A stretch of DNA of 64,000 nt from Nostoc sp. LEGE 12450 (lineage in GTDB: Bacteria > Cyanobacteriota > Cyanobacteriia > Cyanobacteriales > Nostocaceae). Location: positions 1-64,000 of the forward strand of contig NZ_JADEXU010000027.1 of assembly GCF_015206895.1 (NCBI RefSeq), given 5' to 3'. Made by a program: the position numbers and the translations under genes. Below, one piece after another: positions 37,011-47,244 of the stretch (positions within the stretch are counted from its first letter, which is position 1; every line of letters starts with the position of its first letter). Below the pieces are notes generated by a model that saw only the letters and a program-made list of their open reading frames with translations, was not told where the DNA came from and made no database searches.

Positions 37011-37336
37011 AATACTTTGTTGAACCTAAAATTTCTCATAACAAATCTTAGTCATTCCCATCTCAGCTTAACAATTTTTAATTCGTAATTACTAATGACG
37101 TTCACTACGAGACGCTGTACGTAGCTTGCTTCTTGTAGAGAACGTCATTACGAAATCGTAATTATTTGTTACACTGAGTCGATATTCAGGTTTTACGCAG
37201 ATCACAAAGCCTGTTAAGACACCTACAAAAGCTATCATAGCTACTGGAGTAGAACGACCAAGTTCTACTCTTTCAAGGTATTATGCAATTTTAAAGCTTA
37301 TTTAGATCAGCACCACAGACTGAACAGTGCCCGAAA
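37011..37336. other. Intergenic region, 326 bases, with a nested palindrome
   Basis: About 37080-37165 forms an imperfect inverted repeat (AATTCGTAATTACTAATGACG to CGTCATTACGAAATCGTAATT, shortened here to matching ends) around GAGACGCTGTACGTAGC, a REP-like core also seen at 5131 and 46495. No gene is visible. Confidence 0.5.
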
Positions 37337-37834
37337 ATGGCAAAATACGATACGAAACAAATCTTGTTAAATCATAGTTCCACCGATTTGTCAATGGCAG
37401 CAGAAACCAATGAAAACCATCTACTGATTATTGAAGACGATCAAGGTCGCAAAGAATTTTCTCTGGAGCAACCCGTCTACTCTATCGGTAGAGACCGCGA
37501 GTGTAATATCCGTTTGATGTCGCAGTTTGTCTCCCGCCGCCATGCCACATTAGTGAGATTGCCACGAGAGCATAATAGTCATAGCTACTATTACCGGATT
37601 GTGGATGGCGATGCCAAAGGTAAGGCTAGTTCCAACGGTTTGATGATTAATGGACGTAAAATACCAAACCACGATCTCAGAAATGAAGACGAGATCGTTT
37701 TTGGCCCTCAAGTCCGTGCCATTTATTACCTTTTAAAAAACACTCAGCGTTTGGGACAAACGGATTCGAGCGAGTACGACATTACACTAATAAACCCCGG
37801 TATGGCCGAGGATTTAGAGGATCTGGGAGATTGA
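37337..37834 (+). CDS. FHA domain protein
   Basis: A 165-residue soluble protein. Residues about 27-125 are an FHA domain: YSIGRDRECNIRLMSQFVSR with the phosphothreonine-binding Arg and Ser, then SSNGLMINGRKI. A short acidic tail follows. A second ATG 19 codons later (MAAETNEN) is a possible start. It is a stand-alone signalling adaptor; partners are unknown. The C-terminus faces the gene at 37907 across a hairpin. Confidence 0.85.
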   Translation: MAKYDTKQILLNHSSTDLSMAAETNENHLLIIEDDQGRKEFSLEQPVYSIGRDRECNIRLMSQFVSRRHATLVRLPREHNSHSYYYRIVDGDAKGKASSNGLMINGRKIPNHDLRNEDEIVFGPQVRAIYYLLKNTQRLGQTDSSEYDITLINPGMAEDLEDLGD

Positions 37835-37857
37835 ATTATAACTACCAACCACAATTT

Positions 37858-37890
37858 GACAATCTCACGGCTTTAAGCCGTGGGATTGTC
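37858..37890. terminator. Bidirectional hairpin between convergent genes
   Basis: GACAATCTCACGGCTT is followed directly by AAGCCGTGGGATTGTC, a 16-base stem with one G-U pair. It lies between the FHA gene and the converging gene at 37907, 24 and 17 bases from their stops. Confidence 0.65.
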
Positions 37891-37906
37891 AATTCAATTA
37901 CCAAAG

Positions 37907-38254
37907 CTATCCTGCAATACTTTCAATCAAATGCCAATGGCGGCTACTTTCAATAGCCTGCTTGATAAATTCAAACATTTGTCGGCAGTAATTATCTAGT
38001 TGGAGAGGTAGTTCTTCATTTTTAATCACAATACTCATCCGGGTTTCTGTTTCAGTAGATTTTGATTTATCAACCAGTACTTCTACTGTGATCAATTTAG
38101 GAAAAGGAACATTACCAGGAGTCTGACGAGCGATAATGTAATCGCCCGTGTGGTACTGAATATCCAACTGACAGTCCTGTAGAAGTTCTACAAGTAACGG
38201 CAACAGATGGTCACTAGCAACAGAAACAATAAACGAACAGGTATAGCGAGCCAT
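37907..38254 (-). CDS. Conserved cyanobacterial protein of unknown function
   Basis: A 115-residue soluble protein of alternating strands and helices (MARYTCSFIVSVASDHLLPL, LDIQYHTGDYIIARQTPG, ending FIKQAIESSRHWHLIESIAG). It has no signal peptide or membrane helix. The look is that of a small ferredoxin-like or dimeric alpha-beta protein, but I recognise no named family. Confidence 0.65.
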   Translation of the reverse strand: MARYTCSFIVSVASDHLLPLLVELLQDCQLDIQYHTGDYIIARQTPGNVPFPKLITVEVLVDKSKSTETETRMSIVIKNEELPLQLDNYCRQMFEFIKQAIESSRHWHLIESIAG

Positions 38255-38554
38255 AATAGCCCCACGCCTTGCAACACTCCGTCCATCCTATAATACCGAA
38301 GCATCTAAACGGAAAGTGATTCAAAAAGCAAAGTTTTTGAGTTTTGAGATTAGGCATCACCAGATATACATCTGACTTACGCAAAACTACGCGCTGTAAG
38401 GGTAATTAGTGAATTGCCGCTACTTTAGAATCAGGGTTTTGGTTATTATTTGCGTCTGATACAGTTGCATCTGTTCTATCCACAAAGAAAGTGCTGTAGG
38501 CTGAAAGGTTGATCAAAAACTTTACAATAAGAGTTTGGCTGAGGTAGAAAATGA
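38255..38554. other. Intergenic region, 300 bases, with an inverted-repeat element
   Basis: About 38372-38460 runs from TGACTTACGCAAAACTAC to TTATTTGCGTCTGAT, another degenerate member of the MITE-like family. It lies between two divergent genes. No gene or RNA is visible. Confidence 0.5.
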
Positions 38555-39475
38555 ATGAAAGTAGCAATTACTGGAGCAACAGGATTTGTCGGTAGTCTTT
38601 TGGTACAACGACTCCACGAAAAAGGTCATAAAATAGTAGTATTAACTCGGAACACCGCCTTTGCTCAAAAGGTTTTTCCATCTGAGGCTTTCCCCAATGT
38701 AGAAATTGTTGCCTATACACCAAATACATCTGGTTCTTGGCAAAGTGTCATAGCTAGTTGTGATGGCGTAGTTAATCTGGCAGGAGAACCTATTGGTGAA
38801 GGGCGCTGGACACCAGAACGCAAACAAGAAATCCTCAATAGCCGAAAGTTAGGCACACAAAAAATAGTTGAAGCAATAGCCAACGCTAACCCCAAGCCAA
38901 CTGTGTTAATCAATGCTTCGGCTATTGGTTACTACGGCACCAGTGAAACGGCAAACTTTGATGAAACAAGCCAATCTGGTAACGATTTTCTCGCCCAGGT
39001 CTGCCAAGCCTGGGAAGCAGAGGCGACAAAGGTAAAAGATGCTGGTGTACGACTAGTAATTCTGCGTTTTGGGATTGTTCTAGGCAATGGTGGGGCTTTA
39101 GGTAAAATGATTCCGCCTTTCAAACTCTTCGCTGGTGGCCCCATTGGCAGTGGTCGGCAATGGTTCTCATGGATTCACGTAGACGATTTAGTTAACTTGA
39201 TTATGCAAGCTTTAACTAAACCGGAAATAGAAGGCATATACAATGCTACTGCCCCTAACCCAGTCCGAATGGCAGATTTAAGCCAAACTTTGGGACAAGT
39301 GATGAATCGCCCTTCTTGGTTGCCCGTTCCGGCTTTTGCGATCGAAGCTCTTTTAGGAGACGGGGCTATAGTAGTTTTAGAAGGTCAGCAAGTCCTTCCT
39401 AAGCGCACCGTGGAAACAGGATTTGAGTACAAATATCCTAATTTAGAGTCAGCACTAAAACAAATTCTTGCGTAG
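38555..39475 (+). CDS. TIGR01777-family epimerase (ThyD/SulA-like)
   Basis: A 306-residue extended-SDR protein. ITGATGFVGSLLVQRL (4-19) is the cofactor motif; the body includes GVVNLAGEPIGEGRWTPERK, INASAIGYYG and WFSWIHVDDLV, all marks of the TIGR01777 (YfcH) family. In cyanobacteria such proteins have been described as ThyD, a SulA-like thylakoid-associated protein that affects cell division; I infer that role from family memory only. No membrane helix is visible. Confidence 0.85.
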   Translation: MKVAITGATGFVGSLLVQRLHEKGHKIVVLTRNTAFAQKVFPSEAFPNVEIVAYTPNTSGSWQSVIASCDGVVNLAGEPIGEGRWTPERKQEILNSRKLGTQKIVEAIANANPKPTVLINASAIGYYGTSETANFDETSQSGNDFLAQVCQAWEAEATKVKDAGVRLVILRFGIVLGNGGALGKMIPPFKLFAGGPIGSGRQWFSWIHVDDLVNLIMQALTKPEIEGIYNATAPNPVRMADLSQTLGQVMNRPSWLPVPAFAIEALLGDGAIVVLEGQQVLPKRTVETGFEYKYPNLESALKQILA

Positions 39476-39479
39476 AGTC

Positions 39480-39560
39480 AAAGGGAATGGGGAAGAGGCA
39501 AGGGAGTAGGGAGCAAGGGAGAATAGTTTTCCCCTCAGCAAGAGCAGCAGCCTATCCCCC
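39480..39560. repeat. Heptamer-type repeats
   Basis: From 39484 the sequence reads GGAATGGGGAAGAGGC then AGGGAGTAGGGAGCAAGG, the same G-rich heptamer family as at 10645 and 49617. It separates the epimerase gene from the small membrane-protein gene. Confidence 0.45.
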
Positions 39561-39588
39561 TGCCTCTTTTCGATCCCCAATCACTTTA

Positions 39589-39834
39589 TTATTGACTAGA
39601 GAGAAATTTTTTGGAAATCCAACTGATAATACCACTGAGAATTGCACCGCCCATGAGGATGCCGATCGCTGGGTTAAATACAGGTTGCCAAAGTTGATGC
39701 CACAAATCTAAACCCAAATTTACTCCCACAGAATCACCGATCGCAGCGATCGCTAACCAGACAAAGCCAAACAAAACCAAAAAAACATCTGCAACTAAAA
39801 CTGTGTTTAGCCAATTTAACAATTTATCTTTCAT
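39589..39834 (-). CDS. Small two-helix membrane protein
   Basis: An 81-residue protein. Two hydrophobic segments (about 11-33 and 55-72) are joined by a loop with NLGLDLWHQLWQPVFNPAIG. The composition looks real, and such proteins are common in this group; the family is not recognised. The stop lies beside heptamer repeats. Confidence 0.65.
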   Translation of the reverse strand: MKDKLLNWLNTVLVADVFLVLFGFVWLAIAAIGDSVGVNLGLDLWHQLWQPVFNPAIGILMGGAILSGIISWISKKFLSSQ

Positions 39835-39973
39835 CTACCCTTTTGTATAATTGCCCAAAATTTGACGACTGCTAACTAAAGTTACGGATAAGTTAGAAGT
39901 GAGAATTGTCGACTTAAATTTAACTCCTCACTCCTGTACAGACGCGATTAATCGCGTCTGTACTCTTAACTTA

Positions 39974-40396
39974 TCACTCCTCCAACAGCCAATTTTTGAC
40001 TTTTGTCAAACTTTGCCAATCTGGTTTTCTAGTTAAACCGTCTTCGATACTGGTTTTTATTTCATCGCGCCATTCTGGATTGACAAAAATTAGCTGCTGT
40101 GCAATGTCAATATGTTCTCGTAAACCTTTTTGACCTGTCTCCAGCATTGCTAAAGCGATATTGACTCTAGCCTGTGGGTCTTGCGGATTTAGCTTGACTG
40201 CCTTCTGTGCAGCTTTGTAAGCCAAGTTGGGCTTGTTATCGAGTAGATACAACCACGCCAAACAGATCCAAGCAGCACTTGTTTTAGGAGCGCGATCGCA
40301 CACTTCTTTAAATACAGGGATTAAAGAATCTACTGCCTCTCCTGCTTTATAGCGTTCTAAGCCTGTATCAAACAGGGATTCAACTGTTTGAGTCAT
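39974..40396 (-). CDS. Tetratricopeptide repeat protein
   Basis: A 140-residue helical protein of about three TPR units (TSAAWICLAWLYLLDNKPN, AYKAAQKAVKLNPQDPQARV). The start giving MTQTVESLFD is preferred to an ATG seven codons upstream that lies in a heptamer repeat. It should act as a small protein-binding adaptor. The IscA-like gene lies upstream on the same strand, beyond heptamer-repeat sequence. Confidence 0.78.
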   Translation of the reverse strand: MTQTVESLFDTGLERYKAGEAVDSLIPVFKEVCDRAPKTSAAWICLAWLYLLDNKPNLAYKAAQKAVKLNPQDPQARVNIALAMLETGQKGLREHIDIAQQLIFVNPEWRDEIKTSIEDGLTRKPDWQSLTKVKNWLLEE

Positions 40397-40417
40397 AGTA
40401 AGTTTGTCAATAATCAT

Positions 40418-40500
40418 TAGTTAATAGTCATTAGCCATGATTCAATAGTCATAGGCCAATAGTCAAGAGTTAGAAAACCTTGACTCTTGACTATTGGAAA
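40418..40500. repeat. Heptamer-type repeats (AATAGTC/ATTAGTC)
   Basis: The sequence consists of variants such as ATTAGTTAATAGTCATTAGCC and TCAATAGTCATAGGCCAATA. It fills the gap between the IscA-like gene and the TPR gene. Confidence 0.5.
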
Positions 40501-40527
40501 ACCTCGCATGTGATCGGCTCCTTTTGG

Positions 40528-40884
40528 CTAAACCCCAAATGACTTGCCACAACCGCAAGTTTGGTTGGCATTAGGATTAGTAAATTGAAAGCCACCGCCA
40601 ATCATGGCATCGCTGTAATCGAGCATTAAACCGTAGAGATATAAGAGACTCTTGCGATCGCTGACAATTTTGAAGCCATCATAGTCAAAAACTTCATCCT
40701 GCGGGGTGATCTTGCTAGTATCTTCAAAGTCCATCATGTAAGACATCCCAGAACAGCCACCCTGACGGACTCCTACCCGTAAGCAGAAGTCTGTGCCTTG
40801 CTTGTCCCGGAGGGATTTTACCTGGTGCAATGCGGCTTCGCTCAACAGAATTCCGCGTTGTTGAGACTGAATTGCTTGTGTCAT
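40528..40884 (-). CDS. IscA/ErpA-type iron-sulfur assembly protein
   Basis: A 118-residue HesB/IscA/SufA-family protein with the three cysteines that bind iron or a cluster: Cys44 in GGCSGMSY and Cys110 and Cys112 in TCGCGKSF. It carries clusters to target apoproteins in the cytoplasm. It is not next to suf or nif genes, so it is a stand-alone A-type carrier of the general cyanobacterial type. Confidence 0.92.
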   Translation of the reverse strand: MTQAIQSQQRGILLSEAALHQVKSLRDKQGTDFCLRVGVRQGGCSGMSYMMDFEDTSKITPQDEVFDYDGFKIVSDRKSLLYLYGLMLDYSDAMIGGGFQFTNPNANQTCGCGKSFGV

Positions 40885-41209
40885 CTGCTTTTTTCACTCC
40901 TTAATTAGTCTAAGCTTTACCCTATATCGGCTTGTTAATGCCTCTGGGTTTCCCTTGGTGTTTTTGTATTCATTCTAGCGGCTTAGATGTCGTTAGATGC
41001 CAAATTGTAAACACTCCGTTAAAAGCAGCCAAAGGTTTTTATTCTAGAATTGAGAGACTCAGTGTGTTTAGAGATTCGGTATTTTTGGAGTTCAAGCATG
41101 GCTTGTCTGAGAAGCAACTATCTTTCAGGTGCAGCCATAAAAACCTAATCCGAGGCTAGCTATCCCCCAAAGTTTACTTTCAAATTGCTTCTTTTGATTA
41201 ACTTACTCT
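40885..41209. other. Intergenic region, 325 bases
   Basis: A divergent spacer between the IscA-like gene and a large gene. A 75-codon + frame at 40932-41159 lacks any motif and a proper start context and is not called. Nothing else is seen. Confidence 0.4.
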
Positions 41210-42853
41210 ATGACAAGTTTTAATCGCTCTACCAGTCGTCGCTTGAAGAAATTAACTCAAATTCCTTCTGTATGGGAGGGCGATCGCCGTCCGTTGTCAT
41301 CACCAAACCAGCACTCAGACTCTGAGGAAAAGGGAGAATGCATTCTTTGGGTAGATTATTCCCAAGGTGTTGTCCGAGGAATGGACGTGGTAGCTTCAGA
41401 TGTTGGCCCAGAAGCAATCGTTCGTACCTTAATGCGAGCTATGGAGCATCCTCACAGTCCGGCAAGACCTGCTAGGCCCCAAAGAATTGTAGTCAAAGAC
41501 CGTGAAATCCAATTTTACCTGCGGGGGGTGCTGCAAGATTTGGATATTGCCATTGACTACGCACCAGAACTGCCTTTAATTGACGAACTATTTCGCGGAT
41601 TCGCTGACATCCTCGATAGCCAAACTCCTGATTTACCGCCCCAGTATGCACAAATCTTGCGAGAGAAAGCATTTGCAATTTGGCAAGCAGCACCTTGGGA
41701 ATTTTTGGAAGAACAGCAAATTTTGTCAATCGAGATTAATAAGTGGGATGTTGGCACACTCTACGCCTCAGTCATGGGAATGCTGGGAATGGAGTATGGG
41801 ATTTTGTTTTATCGCTCAGAAGACTCTTTAAAACAGTTTCGCACCGCAGTTTTACAAGATGAAGACTCAACAGAGCATCTAGAAGAAGCGTTTCTCAAGC
41901 AAGATTGCCTGTTTCTTACCTTTGAGAGTGCTGATGAAGACGAAGATGAAGATGATGACGAAGAAAGTGATTTGGCGGATCTGCCATTATCAGAAATTGA
42001 CCCCACTTTCGGTAATATCCACCCCTTAGAAGGACTGCGGTCTGTTTTGTATGATGAAGAAGCCCTGGTAATCTTCGTTGCGATCGAAAGTCTGATCCGC
42101 TTTATTCGCGATCACCGCCGCCATTTGCATGAGGACATTTTCCCTACCCTCAGCCGTCGTTATCGCATATCTCTGCCGCAGTCGGAAGAATCAACTAAAT
42201 CTGTGGCTGTGACAGTCTCTACCATGCCGCAGTTAGCAGCAGAATTAGAGGAAATGGCAGGTTTTGGTGACGATGATCAGGAAATTGATAACCTTAACTC
42301 CTCAAACTTCCAATCATTGCAAGATGACTTGATACCGGAAGACTCCTTTCTCAGCTTAGGCGTAGTGTCCTGGGAAATGTTGGATCACCTCCGTAAGGGG
42401 GTAACTTACCATAAGGCTGGTGAAATTAAACGAGTGGGTGACGGTTTGCCGGTGATTTTAATTCAAACTTCTCGCCCCAAGGCTAAAACTGTAATTGAAA
42501 GAATTGAAGCAGCAGGCGGGCTGAGAGCAATTTGCTTTAATCCAGGTGCCGATCCTTTCGATGGCGATCGCTACGATCTGGGTTTATTGCAAACTCAAAA
42601 TGGTGAATTGTTCCTATTTGGTGAATTTTTAGATGAAGATCCTATTCATGTAGAAGCCCGAAAAAAATGGAATCAGAGGTGTAAAAATACTAAGGGCTAC
42701 TGTGGCTTAATCATTGCTAAAGGATTAACAGGAGCTTCCCGTGGCAATCCTCAGTTACGAGACATGATGGCTTTGTTTGAAACGCGATCGCTTCCACCGA
42801 AAGATTTAGGTATTGGCACTCTCCAACTCATGCCCCAACTCAAATTGGAATAG
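41210..42853 (+). CDS. Large conserved cyanobacterial protein of unknown function
   Basis: A 547-residue soluble protein. Residues 241-256 are almost purely acidic (DEDEDEDDDEESD), separating an N-terminal domain (VDYSQGVVRGMDVV, APWEFLEEQQILSIEINKW) from a C-terminal one (VVSWEMLDHLRKGVTYHKAG, DGDRYDLGLLQTQNGELFLF). I think it belongs to a cyanobacteria-specific DUF family (DUF6930-like), but I cannot confirm that. No catalytic motif, membrane helix or signal peptide is seen. Confidence 0.75.
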   Translation: MTSFNRSTSRRLKKLTQIPSVWEGDRRPLSSPNQHSDSEEKGECILWVDYSQGVVRGMDVVASDVGPEAIVRTLMRAMEHPHSPARPARPQRIVVKDREIQFYLRGVLQDLDIAIDYAPELPLIDELFRGFADILDSQTPDLPPQYAQILREKAFAIWQAAPWEFLEEQQILSIEINKWDVGTLYASVMGMLGMEYGILFYRSEDSLKQFRTAVLQDEDSTEHLEEAFLKQDCLFLTFESADEDEDEDDDEESDLADLPLSEIDPTFGNIHPLEGLRSVLYDEEALVIFVAIESLIRFIRDHRRHLHEDIFPTLSRRYRISLPQSEESTKSVAVTVSTMPQLAAELEEMAGFGDDDQEIDNLNSSNFQSLQDDLIPEDSFLSLGVVSWEMLDHLRKGVTYHKAGEIKRVGDGLPVILIQTSRPKAKTVIERIEAAGGLRAICFNPGADPFDGDRYDLGLLQTQNGELFLFGEFLDEDPIHVEARKKWNQRCKNTKGYCGLIIAKGLTGASRGNPQLRDMMALFETRSLPPKDLGIGTLQLMPQLKLE

Positions 42854-44541
42854 TTGCATTCATGGCCGTAATCTGACATTAAGGATTACGGCTATCAGAA
42901 ATTAAGTTGATATATATTTGATTCGCATATTAACCAGATTAAGCGCTGAGAAGCTAGGGATATTACTGTGTACTAAGTAAACTACAGAATACTTAGCTTT
43001 TATGCACCTATTACGGCAAGGCGGAAATTTATCTAACTTTGAAAAGAGGATTAATTTTTTTCCGAGTCTTGTTAATGGAGATGTTAGCTGCATTTCTACG
43101 AAGGTTTACTAGGAAATATCCCAGGATGGCAGCTAACTTTACCTAAATTTCATGAAGTATCTATATTTTCATGGTTTTTCAGTAATTTCATTTGAATATT
43201 TTTTAGTATAAATAATCACAAATAGCTTTTTAAGTATTTACGAAGTTGAGTTTAATCAAACTTAGCCGACGCACTTCAATATCAGAATCTTTTTTTTACA
43301 ACTTTTTGAGCTTACAAGGTTGTTCTATATCAATATCATTAAGCAAAAGCTTATATTTATCTCTTTTTCTTTGTAATTTTTTTATAAAGTCTAAAAATGA
43401 GTTGTTTTAGTGCCTAAATAAAGTTTATTTAAAGCCCATAAATCATGGTTATAATGAATACACTCAACAAGAACATTGAAGTGAAAAGTTGCTTTTATGC
43501 TTAATTTTACTAATCAATAAACATTTTAATGCAAGACTTTTTTTAGCAGTAGTTTTTCTCTTAGCTTAGATATAAATTAAGCAGTTTGAAGCAAGCTTTT
43601 TAGCGAATTAATTTGCTAAAAACAACTTTCGTAACCTCGAAATAGGTGAATGCAAGGAATTGAAACAATACTGACTTTCAAACAAATTATATCGCTAGGG
43701 GGAAGAGAAAAAATATCTAGGATTTCATCATATATTTCCGGGGGCTTAGTGTAAAAACATGAAATAAAACTAAAATATTATTATCGGCGACAGTCAAGTA
43801 ACATCACGTCTATTCTTGGTTAATTTTTCTGGGTGAAATTACAGGTAATCCTGTAAAAATTACCAAAAGATTTGTTTTTTTATACTCAGTGAGCTGAATC
43901 TTATACTCTTGTTGATGACTACATCATTAGCACGGTAAAGTAATCAGTTTAATTGCAGTAAGCCAAAAGCCTTAAGTGTTTAAGTCGCTCTTAGCTTATT
44001 GGTTACAGCAATGGATAGAGATGGATGTTTGGTATAAAACGATCGCTTATTTGCCTACTTTTAAGTGATTGTTTCCGAGCTGTATATCTCGCCTTAAGCG
44101 GTCTGTAAGACACAATTTCAGCCTGACAATGATTCTAAAGCTTTATTTTCATCTGTTATACCAGATGTTCTCATCAAGTGGGTTTGGCAAATTTGGTTAA
44201 GATATAAGGTCGAATTATTTCGATAGAGAATAATTTTGCAAATCTTGATTGAAGTAAACATTCGTATCTCAAATTCATTTATAGAAGTTCATTGCCAGGC
44301 TTTACTGATGCTGTTAGTAGGATTATCCTCTTCAGAAGGAACTATGTGCTTTTTTTGCTGTCAAAATAGTAACAAATAAAGTGTAGGTTTTTGAATTCTT
44401 TAGAAAATTATGAATCCTTTGACAAAACGACAATTTTTAATATTAATGGTATTACTTGTTTCGTGAGACAAATTCTGATACTCTTATCGGTTCCCTCTTT
44501 AATTTAGACTCTTTCGACAATCTAGATATACAGCAGATAGC
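42854..44541. other. Long AT-rich intergenic region, 1688 bases
   Basis: No frame of convincing length or composition is present on either strand, and no tRNA, rRNA or strong hairpin stands out. A single GGAATTGAAAC string near 43665 resembles the end of a CRISPR repeat but is not repeated. Possible contents are long leaders, small RNAs or a decayed locus. Confidence 0.5.
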
Positions 44542-44718
44542 ATGATAATGACAAATAAAAAATGGGCCGTTAAACGCATAACAGTTAATCTCGCAACGCA
44601 GGAAGCGGAAAAACTAGAAAAATATTGCCAACAAACAGGTAGACCTGCAACCGATGTGATTCGTGAACTGATTAGAAGTTTGCCTGTCTCCGACGATGGC
44701 AAAGATGTAAACAAGTAA
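44542..44718 (+). CDS. Small ribbon-helix-helix protein
   Basis: A 58-residue protein: MIMTNKKWAVKRITVNLATQ, then EAEKLEKYCQQTGRPATDVI and RELIRSLP. The short strand (KRITVNL) followed by two helices is the CopG-like ribbon-helix-helix pattern. An ATG two codons later is an alternative start. It lies upstream of crtQ on the same strand after 274 bases, possibly as an independent DNA-binding or antitoxin-like protein; no toxin gene is next to it. Confidence 0.7.
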   Translation: MIMTNKKWAVKRITVNLATQEAEKLEKYCQQTGRPATDVIRELIRSLPVSDDGKDVNK

Positions 44719-44992
44719 GAACATACTTTCACTACTTACTAGATAACTGCTTTGCCACCAACAAAATAGCTCTAACACTTTTTTGGGTGCGCCGCAATGG
44801 ACAATAATTTGTCTAGCTGATACAGGCGCGTTTTGCTCGCGTCTGTTCAATTACGGGGACTAAAAAAAGTAATTAAAGAGGTTTTAGTATCGACATTGCT
44901 TGCCTTAATATGCTGGTAGAGTTGATATTAAGTAGCAAATTCCGACACCAACCCAGTTACAATCTGTAAAGAAACTGAAAAGGAACGACGGA

Positions 44993-46432
44993 ATGCGTGT
45001 TGCAATCGTAGGTGCGGGACTTGCTGGACTAGCAACCGCAGTGGATCTAGCTGATGCTGGTTGTGAAATAGAGATTTTTGAGTCTCGTCCGTTTGTGGGT
45101 GGTAAAGTCGGCAGTTGGGTTGATGGAGATGGCAACCATCTAGAAATGGGGTTGCATGTATTTTTCGGGTGCTACTACCAACTATTTGACTTGATGAAGA
45201 AAGTGGGGGTGTTAGAGAACTTACGCCTCAAGGAACACACCCACACTTTTATTAATAAAGGGGGGCGCACTGGTGGTTTGGATTTTCGCTTCTTTACAGG
45301 TGCGCCTTTCAATGGCTTAAAAGCATTTTTCACGACTTCCCAACTATCGTTGCAGGATAAATTGCAAAATGCGATCGCTTTGGGTACTAGTCCTATTGTT
45401 CGCGGATTGGTAGACTTTAACGGCGCGATGAAAACCATCCGCAACTTGGATAAAGTTAGCTTTGCCGATTGGTTTCGCAGTCATGGTGGGAGTAATGGCA
45501 GCATCAAACGCTTATGGAACCCCATTGCTTACGCATTGGGATTTATTGATTGCGAGAATATGTCTGCCCGTTGTATGTTAACGATATTCCAGTTATTTGC
45601 AGTCAGAACTGAAGCTTCAGTTCTGCGAATGTTGGAAGGTTCTCCAGCTGACTATTTGCACAAGCCCATTCTGGAATATTTAGAAGCCAGAGGCACTAAA
45701 GTTTATACGCGTCGGCAAGTGCGAGAAATTCAGTTTATAGAGTCAAACGAACAAACCCGTGTCACTGGTATAGCAGTTGCCCAAGGTGATGCAGTCGAAA
45801 CTATTACTGCTGATGCTTACGTTTTTGCCTGTGATGTTCCAGGAATTCAACGTATCCTACCCCAGGAATGGCGTAAGTGGTCAGAATTTGACAATATTTA
45901 CAAACTGGATGCAGTACCAGTGGCTACAGTGCAGTTACGCTTCGATGGTTGGGTAACAGAACTCAACGATAAAGAGCAACGTAAACAGCTAAATCATGCG
46001 GCTGGAATTGATAATTTACTGTACACAGCCGATGCTGACTTTTCTTGTTTTGCGGATTTAGCGTTAACTAGTCCTGCTGATTATTATCGCCCAGGACAGG
46101 GATCTTTGTTACAACTAGTGCTGACACCGGGAGATCCGTTTATTGCACAGAGTAATGAAGCGATCGCACAGCATGTCCTCAAGCAAGTCCATGAACTGTT
46201 TCCCTCGTCGCGGGAGCTAAATATGACTTGGTATAGTGTAGTAAAACTTGCTCAGTCTCTTTACCGAGAAGCGCCAGGGATGGATGCGTATCGTCCTAAC
46301 CAAAAAACACCAGTAGATAATTTCTTCCTTGCAGGGAGTTATACTCAGCAAGATTATATTGACAGCATGGAAGGTGCTACTATTTCTGGACGGCGGGCGG
46401 CAAAAGTGATTTTGGAAAGTTTGAAGAGATAA
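44993..46432 (+). CDS. crtQ: Zeta-carotene desaturase (CrtQ)
   Basis: A 479-residue plant-type zeta-carotene desaturase. The FAD-binding motif [18 protein letters not shown] (5-22) and the [13 protein letters not shown] region are typical, as is the C-terminal [20 protein letters not shown]. The enzyme converts zeta-carotene to lycopene by way of neurosporene, using a quinone acceptor at the thylakoid or cytoplasmic membrane. GGAACGACGGA lies before the ATG. The SRPBCC gene 109 bases downstream is a usual companion. Confidence 0.96.
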   Translation: MRVAIVGAGLAGLATAVDLADAGCEIEIFESRPFVGGKVGSWVDGDGNHLEMGLHVFFGCYYQLFDLMKKVGVLENLRLKEHTHTFINKGGRTGGLDFRFFTGAPFNGLKAFFTTSQLSLQDKLQNAIALGTSPIVRGLVDFNGAMKTIRNLDKVSFADWFRSHGGSNGSIKRLWNPIAYALGFIDCENMSARCMLTIFQLFAVRTEASVLRMLEGSPADYLHKPILEYLEARGTKVYTRRQVREIQFIESNEQTRVTGIAVAQGDAVETITADAYVFACDVPGIQRILPQEWRKWSEFDNIYKLDAVPVATVQLRFDGWVTELNDKEQRKQLNHAAGIDNLLYTADADFSCFADLALTSPADYYRPGQGSLLQLVLTPGDPFIAQSNEAIAQHVLKQVHELFPSSRELNMTWYSVVKLAQSLYREAPGMDAYRPNQKTPVDNFFLAGSYTQQDYIDSMEGATISGRRAAKVILESLKR

Positions 46433-46541
46433 CGTAGACACGCAGCAGCTTGCCGCAGGCTACCGCCAAGGACGCATACTCCTAGGTCGAAGCAAGCTAC
46501 GCGTAGCGTCTCGCAGAGAAGAACGCAAAGGAAGAAGAAAA
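46433..46541. repeat. REP-like palindromic segment
   Basis: The spacer contains CAGCAGCTTGCCGCAGGCTA and AGCAAGCTACGCGTAGCGTC, members of the GAGACGCTACGCGTAGC family seen at 5131 and 37108. AAGGAAGAAGAAAA at its end is the ribosome binding site of the next gene. Confidence 0.5.
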
Positions 46542-46985
46542 ATGTCAGATTGGTTAGAGCATACTGTACAGGTAGAAGTAGAGGCTCCCATAGATTTAGT
46601 ATGGAGCCTCTGGTCTGATTTGGAGCAAATGCCCCGATGGATGAAGTGGATTGATTCGGTGAAAATTCCGCCAGATAATCCAGATATATCTCTTTGGAAA
46701 TTAAAGACTGGCAGTCTAGAATTTAATTGGCAATCCCGAATTCTGAAAGTTATTCCCAACCAAATTATCCAATGGGAATCTATTGATGGTTTGCCTAATC
46801 AAGGAGCGATTCGCTTTTACGATCGCCACAATAGTAGCATTGTCAAAATGAGTATTTCCTATGCTATCCCCGGCATTATTGGCAAAATTATGGATAACTT
46901 GTTTTTAGGACGGATAGTTGAATCGACGATTCAAGCTGATTTGGAAAGGTTTAAAGAATATGCGCTGAATATTAAAGCTAATTGA
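46542..46985 (+). CDS. SRPBCC family protein
   Basis: A 147-residue START/polyketide-cyclase-like protein: VQVEVEAPIDLVWSLWSDLE, MPRWMKWIDSVKI, then VIPNQIIQWESIDGLPNQGA and a long final helix. The fold has a deep hydrophobic pocket for lipids, and in cyanobacteria this gene often follows crtQ, suggesting binding of a carotenoid or quinone. That function is inferred from context. Confidence 0.88.
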   Translation: MSDWLEHTVQVEVEAPIDLVWSLWSDLEQMPRWMKWIDSVKIPPDNPDISLWKLKTGSLEFNWQSRILKVIPNQIIQWESIDGLPNQGAIRFYDRHNSSIVKMSISYAIPGIIGKIMDNLFLGRIVESTIQADLERFKEYALNIKAN

Positions 46986-47025
46986 TTGATATTGTTCAGC
47001 ACTAGTTACCACTTACTCAATTGCG

Positions 47026-47244
47026 TTAACGTACTCTACTTACTGTTGGTTCTGGAAGTGGATCACCTACAGCTTCGTAAGCAATAATTAGAGACTCTAA
47101 AGCTTCAATTCCATTTGCCACAGCTAACTCATAAGTATCCCCATGAGTCCGCCAACGTTGTCCTGGAAAATCAGGAAATCCGACTAAGAAGCAATCATCT
47201 TCATCAGACCATTGAATAATCATTTGGTACTTAAGCTTACTCAT
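47026..47244 (-). CDS. hicB: HicB family antitoxin
   Basis: A 72-residue protein with the HicB fold: YQMIIQWSDEDDCFLVGFPD, then GDTYELAVANGIEALESLII. It is the short form without a clear C-terminal DNA-binding domain. It overlaps the HicA gene by eight bases, in the usual toxin-first order, and should bind and block HicA. Confidence 0.87.
   Translation of the reverse strand: MSKLKYQMIIQWSDEDDCFLVGFPDFPGQRWRTHGDTYELAVANGIEALESLIIAYEAVGDPLPEPTVSRVR

Noticed and set aside
40932-41159. 75-codon plus-strand frame
   Set aside because: No recognisable features and weak start context.
43640-43680. GGAATTGAAAC string like the end of a CRISPR repeat
   Set aside because: It occurs once, with no repeat-spacer pattern and no cas genes in the window.
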